NCBI GenBank assembly: GCA_965221735.1 | Contig: OZ244910.1 | Location: 1,798,001-1,862,000 of the forward strand | Length of the DNA stretch: 64,000 nt | Direction: 5' to 3' | From: UBA2991 sp965221735 | GTDB lineage: Bacteria > Chloroflexota > Dehalococcoidia > Tepidiformales > Tepidiformaceae | In this document: piece by piece, positions 53,942 to 61,373 of the stretch | How the letters are laid out: each line of letters opens with the position of its first letter | How positions within the stretch are numbered: the first letter of the stretch is position 1 | The notes under the pieces: generated by a model | Told to the model about the DNA's origin: nothing | Database searches by the model: none | What the model saw: only the letters and a program-made list of their open reading frames with translations | Position numbers and translations under genes: made by a program

Positions 53942-55593
53942 CGCCGGCGGAACCTGCGCCCGCGTTCGGAGCTAGTCCGTTCCGCGTACGTGCCTCTCTC
54001 AGGCCGAATGATGAGTACGGTGCGTGCTGGTGGGCCTGACTGTACAAAATCGAGAACCGGCGCATCCTCGCTGGTCACGCCATCCGAGGGCATCGGGATC
54101 GTGTACGTCAGCGTGGCCTCGTCGTTCACGACCTCGATGCCCTGCACGAAGTTGCGGATGAGCGCCTTCTGCTCGGGAATCGTCCCCTCCCGCAGGAAGC
54201 AGCGGAAGTCCGCCACGTACTCCCTGATCTCCTCGGTGGTGGGCAACTCCACCTTGCGCCGACGCAACTGCGCAGCCGCATCCTCCCGCGCCGCCGCGAG
54301 CTGGTCCTCGCGGTGCCGCAACGAGAGAATCCGTGGCGACAGCGCCTCCAGCGTCAGGTCGCTCTTCTCCAGCGCCTCGTAGAGCCGCAGCAGCCTGGAC
54401 TGCACGTCCTCCAGCTCGGCCTCGATGGCCTTCAGCTTTCCGCCGAGCTCACCCGCCAGCGCATCCACTTCTTCGGCCACGAGGGTCACCAGCTCGGTGA
54501 TAGTCTCATCGGTGAGGATGCGGTCCCTGATCTTCTCGACGATGAACCCTTCCACCTTCTCCGCGTTCAGGTAGCGCGCGTCGCACGAGCCGGCGCCTTC
54601 CTTCAGCAGGGTGCCGCAGACGTAGTAGGCGTAGCGGCCGCCCTTCGCCCCCTGGCCGGTGTAGGGCTTGCCGCAGACCCCGCAGCGCAGGAGGCCGCTC
54701 AGCAGGAACTTGCTCCCCACCCGTGCCGGCCGCTGCCGCTTCGGCGCTCGTTCCTCGAGCGACGCCTGCACCCGGTCGAACAGCTCCCTGGGGACGATCG
54801 CCTCCCAGGCCCCTTCCGCCCGAACGGGCTCGGGGGCCTTGCCATCCTTGCGCGTGCGGCCCCAGACGGCTGTTCCGGTGTAGGCCTCGTTCGTGAGCAG
54901 GTAGTGGAGGCCGTTGCGGTACCAGCGCCTGCCCCGGTTGGTGATGCCCCGCCCGTTCAGGTCGCGGCAGATCTCCTTGAGGCCGGTGCCTCGCAGCGAG
55001 CTCTCGAACACCTCACGCACGATCGGGGCGATGACCGGGTCGACCTCGAGCGTGGGACGCTCCCGCACACCGTCGCTGACCTTCACTCGCCGGTAGCCGA
55101 AGGGCGCCCGGGAGGCGAGGAAGAAGCCGCGTGAGGCGGCCTCGCGCATGCCGCGCGTAACTTCTTGTGCCAAATTCTCCGAGTAAAATTCATCGACGCT
55201 CTCGATGATGGCTTCCATGAGCTTGCCGGTGGGGGAATCGTCGGCGTGTTCCGTGATGGAGACGACGCGGATGCCGCGCCGGCGGAGCATCGACTTGAAG
55301 GCGACGGCGTGCTCGCGCTTGCGGGTGAAGCGGGAGAACTTCCAGACGAGGATCTCCTCGAAGGGCGCGTCGGCCTCGCCGGCCGCGTCCAGCATCTTGC
55401 GGAACTGGGGGCGGTCAGCGACGCGGCCGCTCTCTGCCTCGTCCACGTACTCGCGGGCGACGGCGTAGCCGTTCTTCTCGGCGTAATCGCGCAGCGCCCG
55501 CAACTGGGCGGCGACGGAGAGGTCGACGTCCTGGCGGTCGCTGGAGACGCGGGCGTAGAGGGCGGCGGGCTTGGGGGCTGGTGGGTGCTTCAC
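53935..55593 (-). CDS. Large serine recombinase (resolvase/integrase family)
   Basis: 552 residues from a GTG at 55593 with AAAGGA 7 nt upstream. Catalytic domain (about 8-150): ALYARVSSDRQ with the nucleophile Ser, AESGRVADRPQFRKML and KFSRFTRKREHAVAF. Recombinase domain (about 165-270): APFGYRRVKV and RDLNGRGITNRGRRW. Zinc ribbon (about 310-345): CGVCGKPYTG and a second Cys pair. Long coiled coil (about 370-455). It catalyses site-specific integration or excision through a Ser-DNA link. Its 3' end cuts into the sterol reductase end, and unusual genes lie on its 5' side, so it may mark an island boundary. Confidence 0.93.
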   Translation of the reverse strand: MKHPPAPKPAALYARVSSDRQDVDLSVAAQLRALRDYAEKNGYAVAREYVDEAESGRVADRPQFRKMLDAAGEADAPFEEILVWKFSRFTRKREHAVAFKSMLRRRGIRVVSITEHADDSPTGKLMEAIIESVDEFYSENLAQEVTRGMREAASRGFFLASRAPFGYRRVKVSDGVRERPTLEVDPVIAPIVREVFESSLRGTGLKEICRDLNGRGITNRGRRWYRNGLHYLLTNEAYTGTAVWGRTRKDGKAPEPVRAEGAWEAIVPRELFDRVQASLEERAPKRQRPARVGSKFLLSGLLRCGVCGKPYTGQGAKGGRYAYYVCGTLLKEGAGSCDARYLNAEKVEGFIVEKIRDRILTDETITELVTLVAEEVDALAGELGGKLKAIEAELEDVQSRLLRLYEALEKSDLTLEALSPRILSLRHREDQLAAAREDAAAQLRRRKVELPTTEEIREYVADFRCFLREGTIPEQKALIRNFVQGIEVVNDEATLTYTIPMPSDGVTSEDAPVLDFVQSGPPARTVLIIRPERGTYAERTSSERGRRFRRRQ

Positions 55594-56184
55594 GGCGTAG
55601 TCCTTTCAGGGTGATATGGGTCACCGGTTGTGCCCCAAGGGAGTAACCGGCCAGCCTGAAGAGCGTAGCACAGACGTTCGCCTGGCTCGCACCTCCAAAG
55701 TGCCCCTCCGCGCAGGGCCTCATGCCGTGTGGGCTCCCGCGGGACACTAGGAGGCATTGTCTGTCGAGACCTCGATGCGGTACCCGCTGATCGCCGCCCC
55801 GCCGTCGTCCACCGGCGCTGTCATCAATGCCAGCGGTCATCACGTCGTGGAGTTCGAACACCGCGGTCGCAATAGCGGAGCCGACCTGCGGCGCACGCCC
55901 AATCTCCATCGCAAGGCCACCCCCAGCGGGCGAGTTGCGGGGGTCATACCATCGTACCCATAACCGCTGAGTGACCGCCCGGCTCGTTTGCTGTGATTTT
56001 CTGTAACGATTGGTCACTTTTGGCAGGATTGCCCGGGTGCAGAACGGTGAACGCCTGTAAGGTCGCGCCTTGCGTTCTCGGACGTACCGAACGGCTGGCC
56101 CCAACACGGCTGTAACCGTCTTGGCTGCACCAGTCGCTATGAGGCTAGGGTAGACGGGCGTCTTGCTCCGTCACTGGATAGAGA
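55594..56184. other. 591-bp gap between recombinase and GTPase operon
   Basis: Besides the Fn3-like remnant listed separately, it has GGTGA-TATGGG-TCACC (55610-55625), an inverted repeat 17 nt upstream of the recombinase start that could be its operator. GC is lower at 55970-56030 (GATTTTCTGTAACGATTGG and nearby), the likely promoter zone of the GTPase operon. No supported gene on the plus strand. Confidence 0.45.
55748..55831 (-). pseudogene. Fibronectin type III-like remnant
   Basis: A short minus-strand reading, MTAPVDDGGAAISGYRIEVS then TDNAS and a stop, matches the first half of an Fn3 domain (P-x-D-D-G-G-x-x-I-x-G-Y). It is cut by a stop where the next strand should begin and has no upstream coding in frame. 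Likely a decayed end of a surface-protein gene, possibly broken by the insertion next to it. Confidence 0.4.
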
Positions 56185-57228
56185 ATGGAAGAGTTCGCTC
56201 TGGCAGCGGTGTATGGGGTGGGGCTTGGGTTCGTGGCAGCAGGTGCGCTGTCCGTCACGGGGCCGCTTTCGAGAGGCGACGAACGGACATGGGAAGTTGT
56301 AGCGCTGTTGGGGGCTCTGTGCCTGCTCTGCATCGGTGGGGGCGCATTCGTCCTTGATGGGCGCGAGGCTATCTTCATCGCGATCGTGGCAGCAGTAGTG
56401 GGAGGAGGAGTCTTCTGGATCCTGGGCCGGAGTCCCTCGGAAGACGCCGCCATCGATGTCACGCAGCCACTCAGCACAGCAGAGATGCGGAGAGTGAAGA
56501 CGCAGGAGGACATTTGGGTGCTCGTCACGGGCTCCCAGGCCTCCGGCAAGACAGCCCTGGTCAAGCGACTCATCGCCGAGGCACGCCGCTTCGGCCCGAT
56601 TCGGTTGGCATCTCCCGCTCGCACCGGGGAAGACGTTGGCGTCCGCGTCACCGAGCTGCGGCTGAGCGGACCGGGGCGCGAGGCGACGTTGCGCTTCTGG
56701 GAACGCGCATGGGGGGAAGGTTCCCCTTCCCAGCCAGCCCTCCACGACCTCGATGGCGTCGTCGTGACCATCGACCCCACAAGTGTGAGTGGAACCGCCA
56801 GAACCTTCCCGTCGGAAATGAAGGCGGGGCCGGCGGTGGTCGATGTGAATGCTGAGGCGATCGCGTTGGACGCGTCGTTGGCGAAAGCGGGGCAGCGTGC
56901 TGTTGTGTGGCAAGTGATCACCAAGACGGATCTGATCCGCTTCTCGATCGAAAAAGCGCTGGTCAAGCTGGTGAAGGCGGGAACGGGCTGGCACGAGCAG
57001 TTGCGAGAGTTCGACATCCCCAGGCGGCGCGAGCTGGCGGCATGTCTCGGCGTCGACACCAGCGACCGCAGAGCAATGCCCCAGGGTCAGGGGAGCCCGT
57101 TCCTTGCGTACTCCGGCCGAGGAACTCTGGGGAGCGGAGCATTCGGTGCGGATCCCCTGTTCCGTGCCATCGTCGACACGCTGGTACCCGAGGCAAGGTG
57201 GGAGCGAGGAGGAAGCCGTGCCCCCTAG
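56185..57228 (+). CDS. Membrane-anchored P-loop GTPase of unknown system
   Basis: 347 residues. Three membrane helices (about 4-25, 37-58, 62-80) then a cytosolic domain. Walker A/G1 is GSQASGKT (116-123); VVVTIDPTS (192-200) sits where the switch II/G3 strand is expected; TKTDL (246-250) is a G4-like N/TKxD motif giving guanine preference. This places it among small-GTPase-like TRAFAC proteins rather than ABC or AAA. The C-terminus ends in G-R-G-T-L-G-S-G-A-F-G. First gene of a coupled operon: the next gene starts inside its end (11-nt overlap). Likely a GTP switch or motor for the membrane complex encoded with it. Confidence 0.72.
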   Translation: MEEFALAAVYGVGLGFVAAGALSVTGPLSRGDERTWEVVALLGALCLLCIGGGAFVLDGREAIFIAIVAAVVGGGVFWILGRSPSEDAAIDVTQPLSTAEMRRVKTQEDIWVLVTGSQASGKTALVKRLIAEARRFGPIRLASPARTGEDVGVRVTELRLSGPGREATLRFWERAWGEGSPSQPALHDLDGVVVTIDPTSVSGTARTFPSEMKAGPAVVDVNAEAIALDASLAKAGQRAVVWQVITKTDLIRFSIEKALVKLVKAGTGWHEQLREFDIPRRRELAACLGVDTSDRRAMPQGQGSPFLAYSGRGTLGSGAFGADPLFRAIVDTLVPEARWERGGSRAP

Positions 57229-58633
57229 GCGAGGCAGGAGGCCGCGGAGAGTCTACTCGCAGCGCGTTGCAGACCTGGCGCAGGAGCTGGGTGTTGACCT
57301 CGACGGTCTCGAGGGTACTGGGGCGCGGGGGCGTATCACAGCCAGGGATGTCCTGGATGCCGGTCTGCCGAACAGGGGTGCCGAGAGCCGGGACGCCGGC
57401 ACTGAAGGTGGAGCATTCGATAACGACTTCGACACGACCGACGAGGGCGCTGCCGAGCACCTGGATGCAACGACCGCCGAGGAGGAGTCACCCCTGGTAG
57501 AAGACGCTGCCCCGGGATCCCCTGGCGAAGGCCTGGATGCGGAGCGAGAGGCTGCCGAGGATGCCGCTGGGCCTGCGGGCGAACCAGTTGCAACCACCTC
57601 TACCGTCCCGCATGCACCGGGAGGCTGGACGAGCGAACTCAGTGGTTATTCCGGCCGATTGGAGCGTGTGGGGGCGTTCGCTCTCGCAAAGGTCGTTCGC
57701 GACTACGCCGCGCGCGTAGAAGGCGTCCTAGAGGGAAGGCTGCCGGCTTCGGCAGCCGTGGTGCCAGCAGGAATCGACCCGGGAATGGTCGGCAAGACGC
57801 TGGCAGCAGGAAACACCCGCAGAGCGATCGAGTCATTTGTCGAGGTTGTGCGGAACGTCCTCATCTTTCTCCCCGTGCTCGTGACTTGGTACAAGATCCA
57901 GAGCTCAGGGGTGAACGACCTGGGGGACATGCGCGACACCGCGCTGCAGGTCGTGCTTCTCATCGTCGTCTTGATAGCGGTACACGTCGCGCTCGGCGTA
58001 CTGCGTCAGAACAGAACATCCAAGGCCGACCAGATCTCACGCGACTTCGCAGCAGCCCTGACGAACGCATCGATGGAAGCGTCGGCGCAGCAGGCGGAAA
58101 CAACCGAGGCTGCCATAGCAGGCTTCGCCCAGGCGGGCCGGGAGCTTACGGCGAGCCTCCAGGGAGCAGGGGAATCCCTGAGGGATGCTCGCGATGTCAT
58201 GACCCGGATGGCGGACGTGGTCGCGAAGCAGGGTGAGCAGGTGGACGGGCTGATGGAGCTGCTGAAACCGATCTCGCTTATCGGAGACCAGCTCGGTGGC
58301 GCCCAGCGCGAGCTCTCGTCCGCAGCCATCACGATGAGCACGACTGCCCGAACGCTGAGCGAAATCGAAAAGAACATCGCCCCCACGGCAGGCCAGTTGG
58401 GCGACACGGTGCGGGAGTTGGGTGACCTCGCCCGCCAGTTGGACGTGACTGGCAAGCACCTTGGGCGCATGACTGAGGTGTTCGCGGAGCGGTTCGACCC
58501 GATGGACCAGTCGGCAGCCCACTTCGAGGAGGCGGTTGAGCAGCTCAATCTCGTGGCCAACCGGGTGGTGGAAGCGCTGGAGAGGCTGGACCAGGCGCGG
58601 GACGGCGTGAGGAGCCGAAGCGGTGGACGATGA
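57218..58633 (+). CDS. PSBD (E3-binding)-domain membrane coiled-coil protein
   Basis: 471 residues from the GTG at 57218, chosen because GAGGAGG lies just upstream and the product then opens with a basic leader. Residues 12-48, YSQRVADLAQELGVDLDGLE and GTGARGRITARDV, are a textbook peripheral subunit-binding domain of 2-oxoacid dehydrogenase E2 proteins, yet no lipoyl or acyltransferase domain follows. Next: acidic low-complexity linker (50-135), two membrane helices (about 210-226 and 242-262) and a long helical coiled coil (270-470) with MCP-like heptads. Both ends would be cytosolic. Two helices plus a coiled tail recall a reduced ZorA/MotA-like stator. Overlaps the next gene by 11 nt. Confidence 0.72.
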   Translation: MPPRRGRRPRRVYSQRVADLAQELGVDLDGLEGTGARGRITARDVLDAGLPNRGAESRDAGTEGGAFDNDFDTTDEGAAEHLDATTAEEESPLVEDAAPGSPGEGLDAEREAAEDAAGPAGEPVATTSTVPHAPGGWTSELSGYSGRLERVGAFALAKVVRDYAARVEGVLEGRLPASAAVVPAGIDPGMVGKTLAAGNTRRAIESFVEVVRNVLIFLPVLVTWYKIQSSGVNDLGDMRDTALQVVLLIVVLIAVHVALGVLRQNRTSKADQISRDFAAALTNASMEASAQQAETTEAAIAGFAQAGRELTASLQGAGESLRDARDVMTRMADVVAKQGEQVDGLMELLKPISLIGDQLGGAQRELSSAAITMSTTARTLSEIEKNIAPTAGQLGDTVRELGDLARQLDVTGKHLGRMTEVFAERFDPMDQSAAHFEEAVEQLNLVANRVVEALERLDQARDGVRSRSGGR

Positions 58634-59318
58634 GGGTCTGGGGATAGCCGGCTGGCTGTTCGCAGACCTCGTGCTCGTGTTGGCGCTCGTATTCGTCGCC
58701 GTGAGCTGGGCTGACGATGAGGCTGATGCCATAGAACCGGTCGCCACCACGACCCCTGTGCCAACGCCAACACCAACTCCCACACCGACGCCGACACCGA
58801 CTCCCACACCGACACCTACGCCGACGCCCACTCCAACACCGACCCCCACGCCAACACCGACGCCCGAGCCGTCCTGCCGCTATGAGAGCGACTTTCGCTT
58901 CGACCAGATCGTGCTGCGGAATGTGACGCGGGCCTCCGTGACGGGCAGCCGCATCTTCGAGACGGGGAACGTGCGAGAGGACCTCAACAAGAGCGAGGAG
59001 TTCCACGAGTGGGATCCCCCGGACCCGCCCAATCGCGTGTTGCCGTTCCTGTGGGAGCGCCAGACGAACGGCTTCAGGATCGCGCTCGTCGAGACGTACT
59101 CAAACGCCCGTGACGGCGCCCATATCGCGCTCTCGGAGGAGGTCAACAAGGCGCTCTTCGAGGGGCTGGAGGAGCAGTTCGCGACGGCGGACATCCTCGC
59201 TGCAGCGGACGTTCCCGAGACCAGCACGGGTAACTATCTGGCCACGCGGACCTTCAAACTCGGAGAGGTGCGGATCAACCTCTTCTTCGTCAAGCCCCCC
59301 GACGAAGATTGCGAGTAG
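58623..59318 (+). CDS. MotB/ExbD/ZorB-like single-span protein with Thr-Pro linker
   Basis: 231 residues from a GTG. A single N-terminal membrane helix, GIAGWLFADLVLVLALVFVA (about 7-28), carries Asp15 at the place where MotB, ExbD and ZorB keep a proton-binding Asp. A Thr-Pro stalk (about 44-82) leads to an outer domain (85-231) without the OmpA peptidoglycan motif; it has two Cys (in PEPSCRYES and the final DEDCE) that might pair. The start overlaps the upstream gene by 11 nt, as the gene before it does, so the three are translated together. Channel function is inference. Confidence 0.65.
   Translation: MDDEGLGIAGWLFADLVLVLALVFVAVSWADDEADAIEPVATTTPVPTPTPTPTPTPTPTPTPTPTPTPTPTPTPTPTPTPEPSCRYESDFRFDQIVLRNVTRASVTGSRIFETGNVREDLNKSEEFHEWDPPDPPNRVLPFLWERQTNGFRIALVETYSNARDGAHIALSEEVNKALFEGLEEQFATADILAAADVPETSTGNYLATRTFKLGEVRINLFFVKPPDEDCE
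58757..58866 (+). repeat. Thr-Pro coding tandem repeat in the MotB-like gene
   Basis: About 18 copies of the 6-bp CCN ACN unit, the same kind as in the surface protein at 23720-26377. Confidence 0.85.
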
Positions 59319-59321
59319 TAG

Positions 59322-61373
59322 CTAGTAATCCTCGCCCGGGTCCCGCCGTTCGTGAAACTCGATGCCTTCGGCGATGTCTTCGTCTGTGCTGCGTGCGTCG
59401 CCGTACCCTCGGTCTGTGACGATGGGGGCGCCGCGCCAGTCTTCGCGCAGCTTGCTGGTGCGCCGGACTACGAGAGGGCCGGCAATGAGCCAGCGCAACA
59501 TCACCGTCCGTGAGACGTTATCGCCCTCCCTTGGGGGAGCATCTCGCCAGGCGACCGTGCCAAAGCGGACAAGGTCGCGGGGGTTGAAGTCGGCATCGGG
59601 CACGCCAAGCCTGATGGCGGGAGCCTCGTCGCCCTGACGGTTGTAGAGCTGTGGCTGGCGCACGTTGTAGGCGCTGATGACGAAGGGCGAAGCAATGAGC
59701 ACGATGACGACGATGACGATGATCAGCACCAGGGGATTGAAGCCGCCCTCTTCCGGTTCCTCCTCCTCGACCACTGGGGCGACGGGAGTCGCTGTGGCTG
59801 TAGGTGCGGGAGCGGGCGTGGTTGGGTCTGGAGTTGGAGTAGCTGTCGGAGTGTCCGTGGCGGCCGCGGGGGCAGGGGTGGGGGTGGTGAAGACGGACTG
59901 CGGGATAGTCTCGCGAGCTACCTGAATCAGGCCTCGACTGTCGCCCAGGTCGAGGTAGAGCGTGAATTCGGAGTCTCCCTGCTCAGCCTTCACCGACACG
60001 GTGAATTCGCGGCCTCGGCTGCCATCGACGTGATCAAGCGCGACCGGCTGGCGGGTGGTGCGGCCGTTGTCCAGGATTTCGGCCAGGTACGGCTGCGCTT
60101 CGGCGCTCCTGGGGAAGACCTCGCCTCCGGCCACCACCGTGAGGTGCAGGGTCAGCTCGCCCGTGTCCTCGTTCCACACCTGCTCGCCAACCGAGAACTC
60201 AGCCACCTTGTAGTCAACGAAGACCAGTGCATCTGGCGGAAGGGCGGCAGCCTCAAGCTTCAGTTCGTACGAACCGCGGTAGGGGCGGTCGTCGAAACTC
60301 CAGATATGGGAGCCCCCCTCGCGTTCCCTGAACTCTGGGTGGGAGCCATCGGAGCGCCGAGTGTCACGCCCATCGTCCACACTCGTCACGCCACCCTCGG
60401 GCACACCGGTGATGAGGAACTGGACGCCCGTGAGGCCTCCCGGGATGTCGCAGTTGAATGGCTCACCCTCGTCCACGCGTTTGCAAAGGTCGATGGTCGG
60501 ATAGGCCCCGAGGATGAGTTCGGCCAGGCTGTCCGCATCCACGCTGCGGACGACTCGGTCGCAGGGGCTGGTGGGGTTGGGGTCGCAGCCGGCGGCCCGG
60601 CGCCAATAAGGGGCGGCGCTGTCGAACCACCTGTCGCGCTGGTCGAGGCCGATGACGACCAGTGTGACTCGCGTGTGGCGGTTGAGGTTGGCCCATACGG
60701 TGCCCAGAGCGCAGAGACAGGAGTCGGCTGCGCCGGTCTCGCGGCTCTCCTCGAAGGCTTGCACGTCTACCTCGGACGAGCATGCGGCAGCGTCCGGCTG
60801 CCCGGAGAACTCCAGTGCCTCACTCCCAGGGGCCGGAGCGCCGTCAGTTACGAGGACAACGAGGCGGCGTGAGTCGTCGGAGCGGGGTGCAGTGGACCCG
60901 GTCGCATCGGGGCAGCCCGAGTCCCTGGGGGCAGCCTCTCCCGTGGCCGTTTCCCAGGCGAGGCAGAGCGCTTCGCGGAAGTCGGTGGCTCCGCGGGTCG
61001 TGGCGCGGTCGCGCTCAGCCCGTAACGCCTGAGCGAGAGCCGTGCCCCGTACCGAGGCCAGGCGGGACAGCTGACGAGCTTCCGCACCGAAGGAGAGCGC
61101 TCCGATCTCGACACGGCGCGGGTCCTCATCGTCCAGGAACTGGCCGAGCACCTCGACGAGGTTGATGACCCCGTCATAGCGCTGCATGCCGGGGTCGCTC
61201 CCGCCCGCATCGAACATGGAGCCCGAGTCATCGATGGCGAAGACCACGTGCGTGGGCGGCGCTTCGCCACCGTCCTGCGCGCGAGCGCCGGCGAAGGCGC
61301 TCGCCGAGAGCGCCAAGAGCACGGCGGCCGCGAGGGCCAGCACCCGCATCAGCGGTTCGACTGGGTGAGCCAT
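59322..61373 (-). CDS. vWA-domain transmembrane protein with cytosolic tail
   Basis: 683 residues; an internal ATG nine codons in gives a cleaner signal peptide (MRVLALAAAVLLALSASAFA). vWA domain (about 42-280) with MIDAS DDSGSM (48-53), a Thr in GATDFREAL and VVLVTDGAP. Several Cys pairs (DSGCPD, CLCAL, CDPN, PCDR) suggest disulfides outside the cell. Beta-rich region (about 310-500), Pro/Thr/Ala linker, one membrane helix (about 547-567) and a 115-residue cytosolic tail rich in Arg and Asp. It would bind a ligand through a metal and signal inward. Converges on the MotB-like gene with 3 nt between stops; overlaps the upstream gene by 25 nt. Confidence 0.78.
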   Translation of the reverse strand: MAHPVEPLMRVLALAAAVLLALSASAFAGARAQDGGEAPPTHVVFAIDDSGSMFDAGGSDPGMQRYDGVINLVEVLGQFLDDEDPRRVEIGALSFGAEARQLSRLASVRGTALAQALRAERDRATTRGATDFREALCLAWETATGEAAPRDSGCPDATGSTAPRSDDSRRLVVLVTDGAPAPGSEALEFSGQPDAAACSSEVDVQAFEESRETGAADSCLCALGTVWANLNRHTRVTLVVIGLDQRDRWFDSAAPYWRRAAGCDPNPTSPCDRVVRSVDADSLAELILGAYPTIDLCKRVDEGEPFNCDIPGGLTGVQFLITGVPEGGVTSVDDGRDTRRSDGSHPEFREREGGSHIWSFDDRPYRGSYELKLEAAALPPDALVFVDYKVAEFSVGEQVWNEDTGELTLHLTVVAGGEVFPRSAEAQPYLAEILDNGRTTRQPVALDHVDGSRGREFTVSVKAEQGDSEFTLYLDLGDSRGLIQVARETIPQSVFTTPTPAPAAATDTPTATPTPDPTTPAPAPTATATPVAPVVEEEEPEEGGFNPLVLIIVIVVIVLIASPFVISAYNVRQPQLYNRQGDEAPAIRLGVPDADFNPRDLVRFGTVAWRDAPPREGDNVSRTVMLRWLIAGPLVVRRTSKLREDWRGAPIVTDRGYGDARSTDEDIAEGIEFHERRDPGEDY

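Noticed and set aside
55415..56107. Minus-strand 230-codon frame crossing the recombinase start
   Set aside because: It is out of frame with the recombinase at its end and low-complexity Arg/Pro-rich; only the small Fn3-like piece in another frame looks meaningful.
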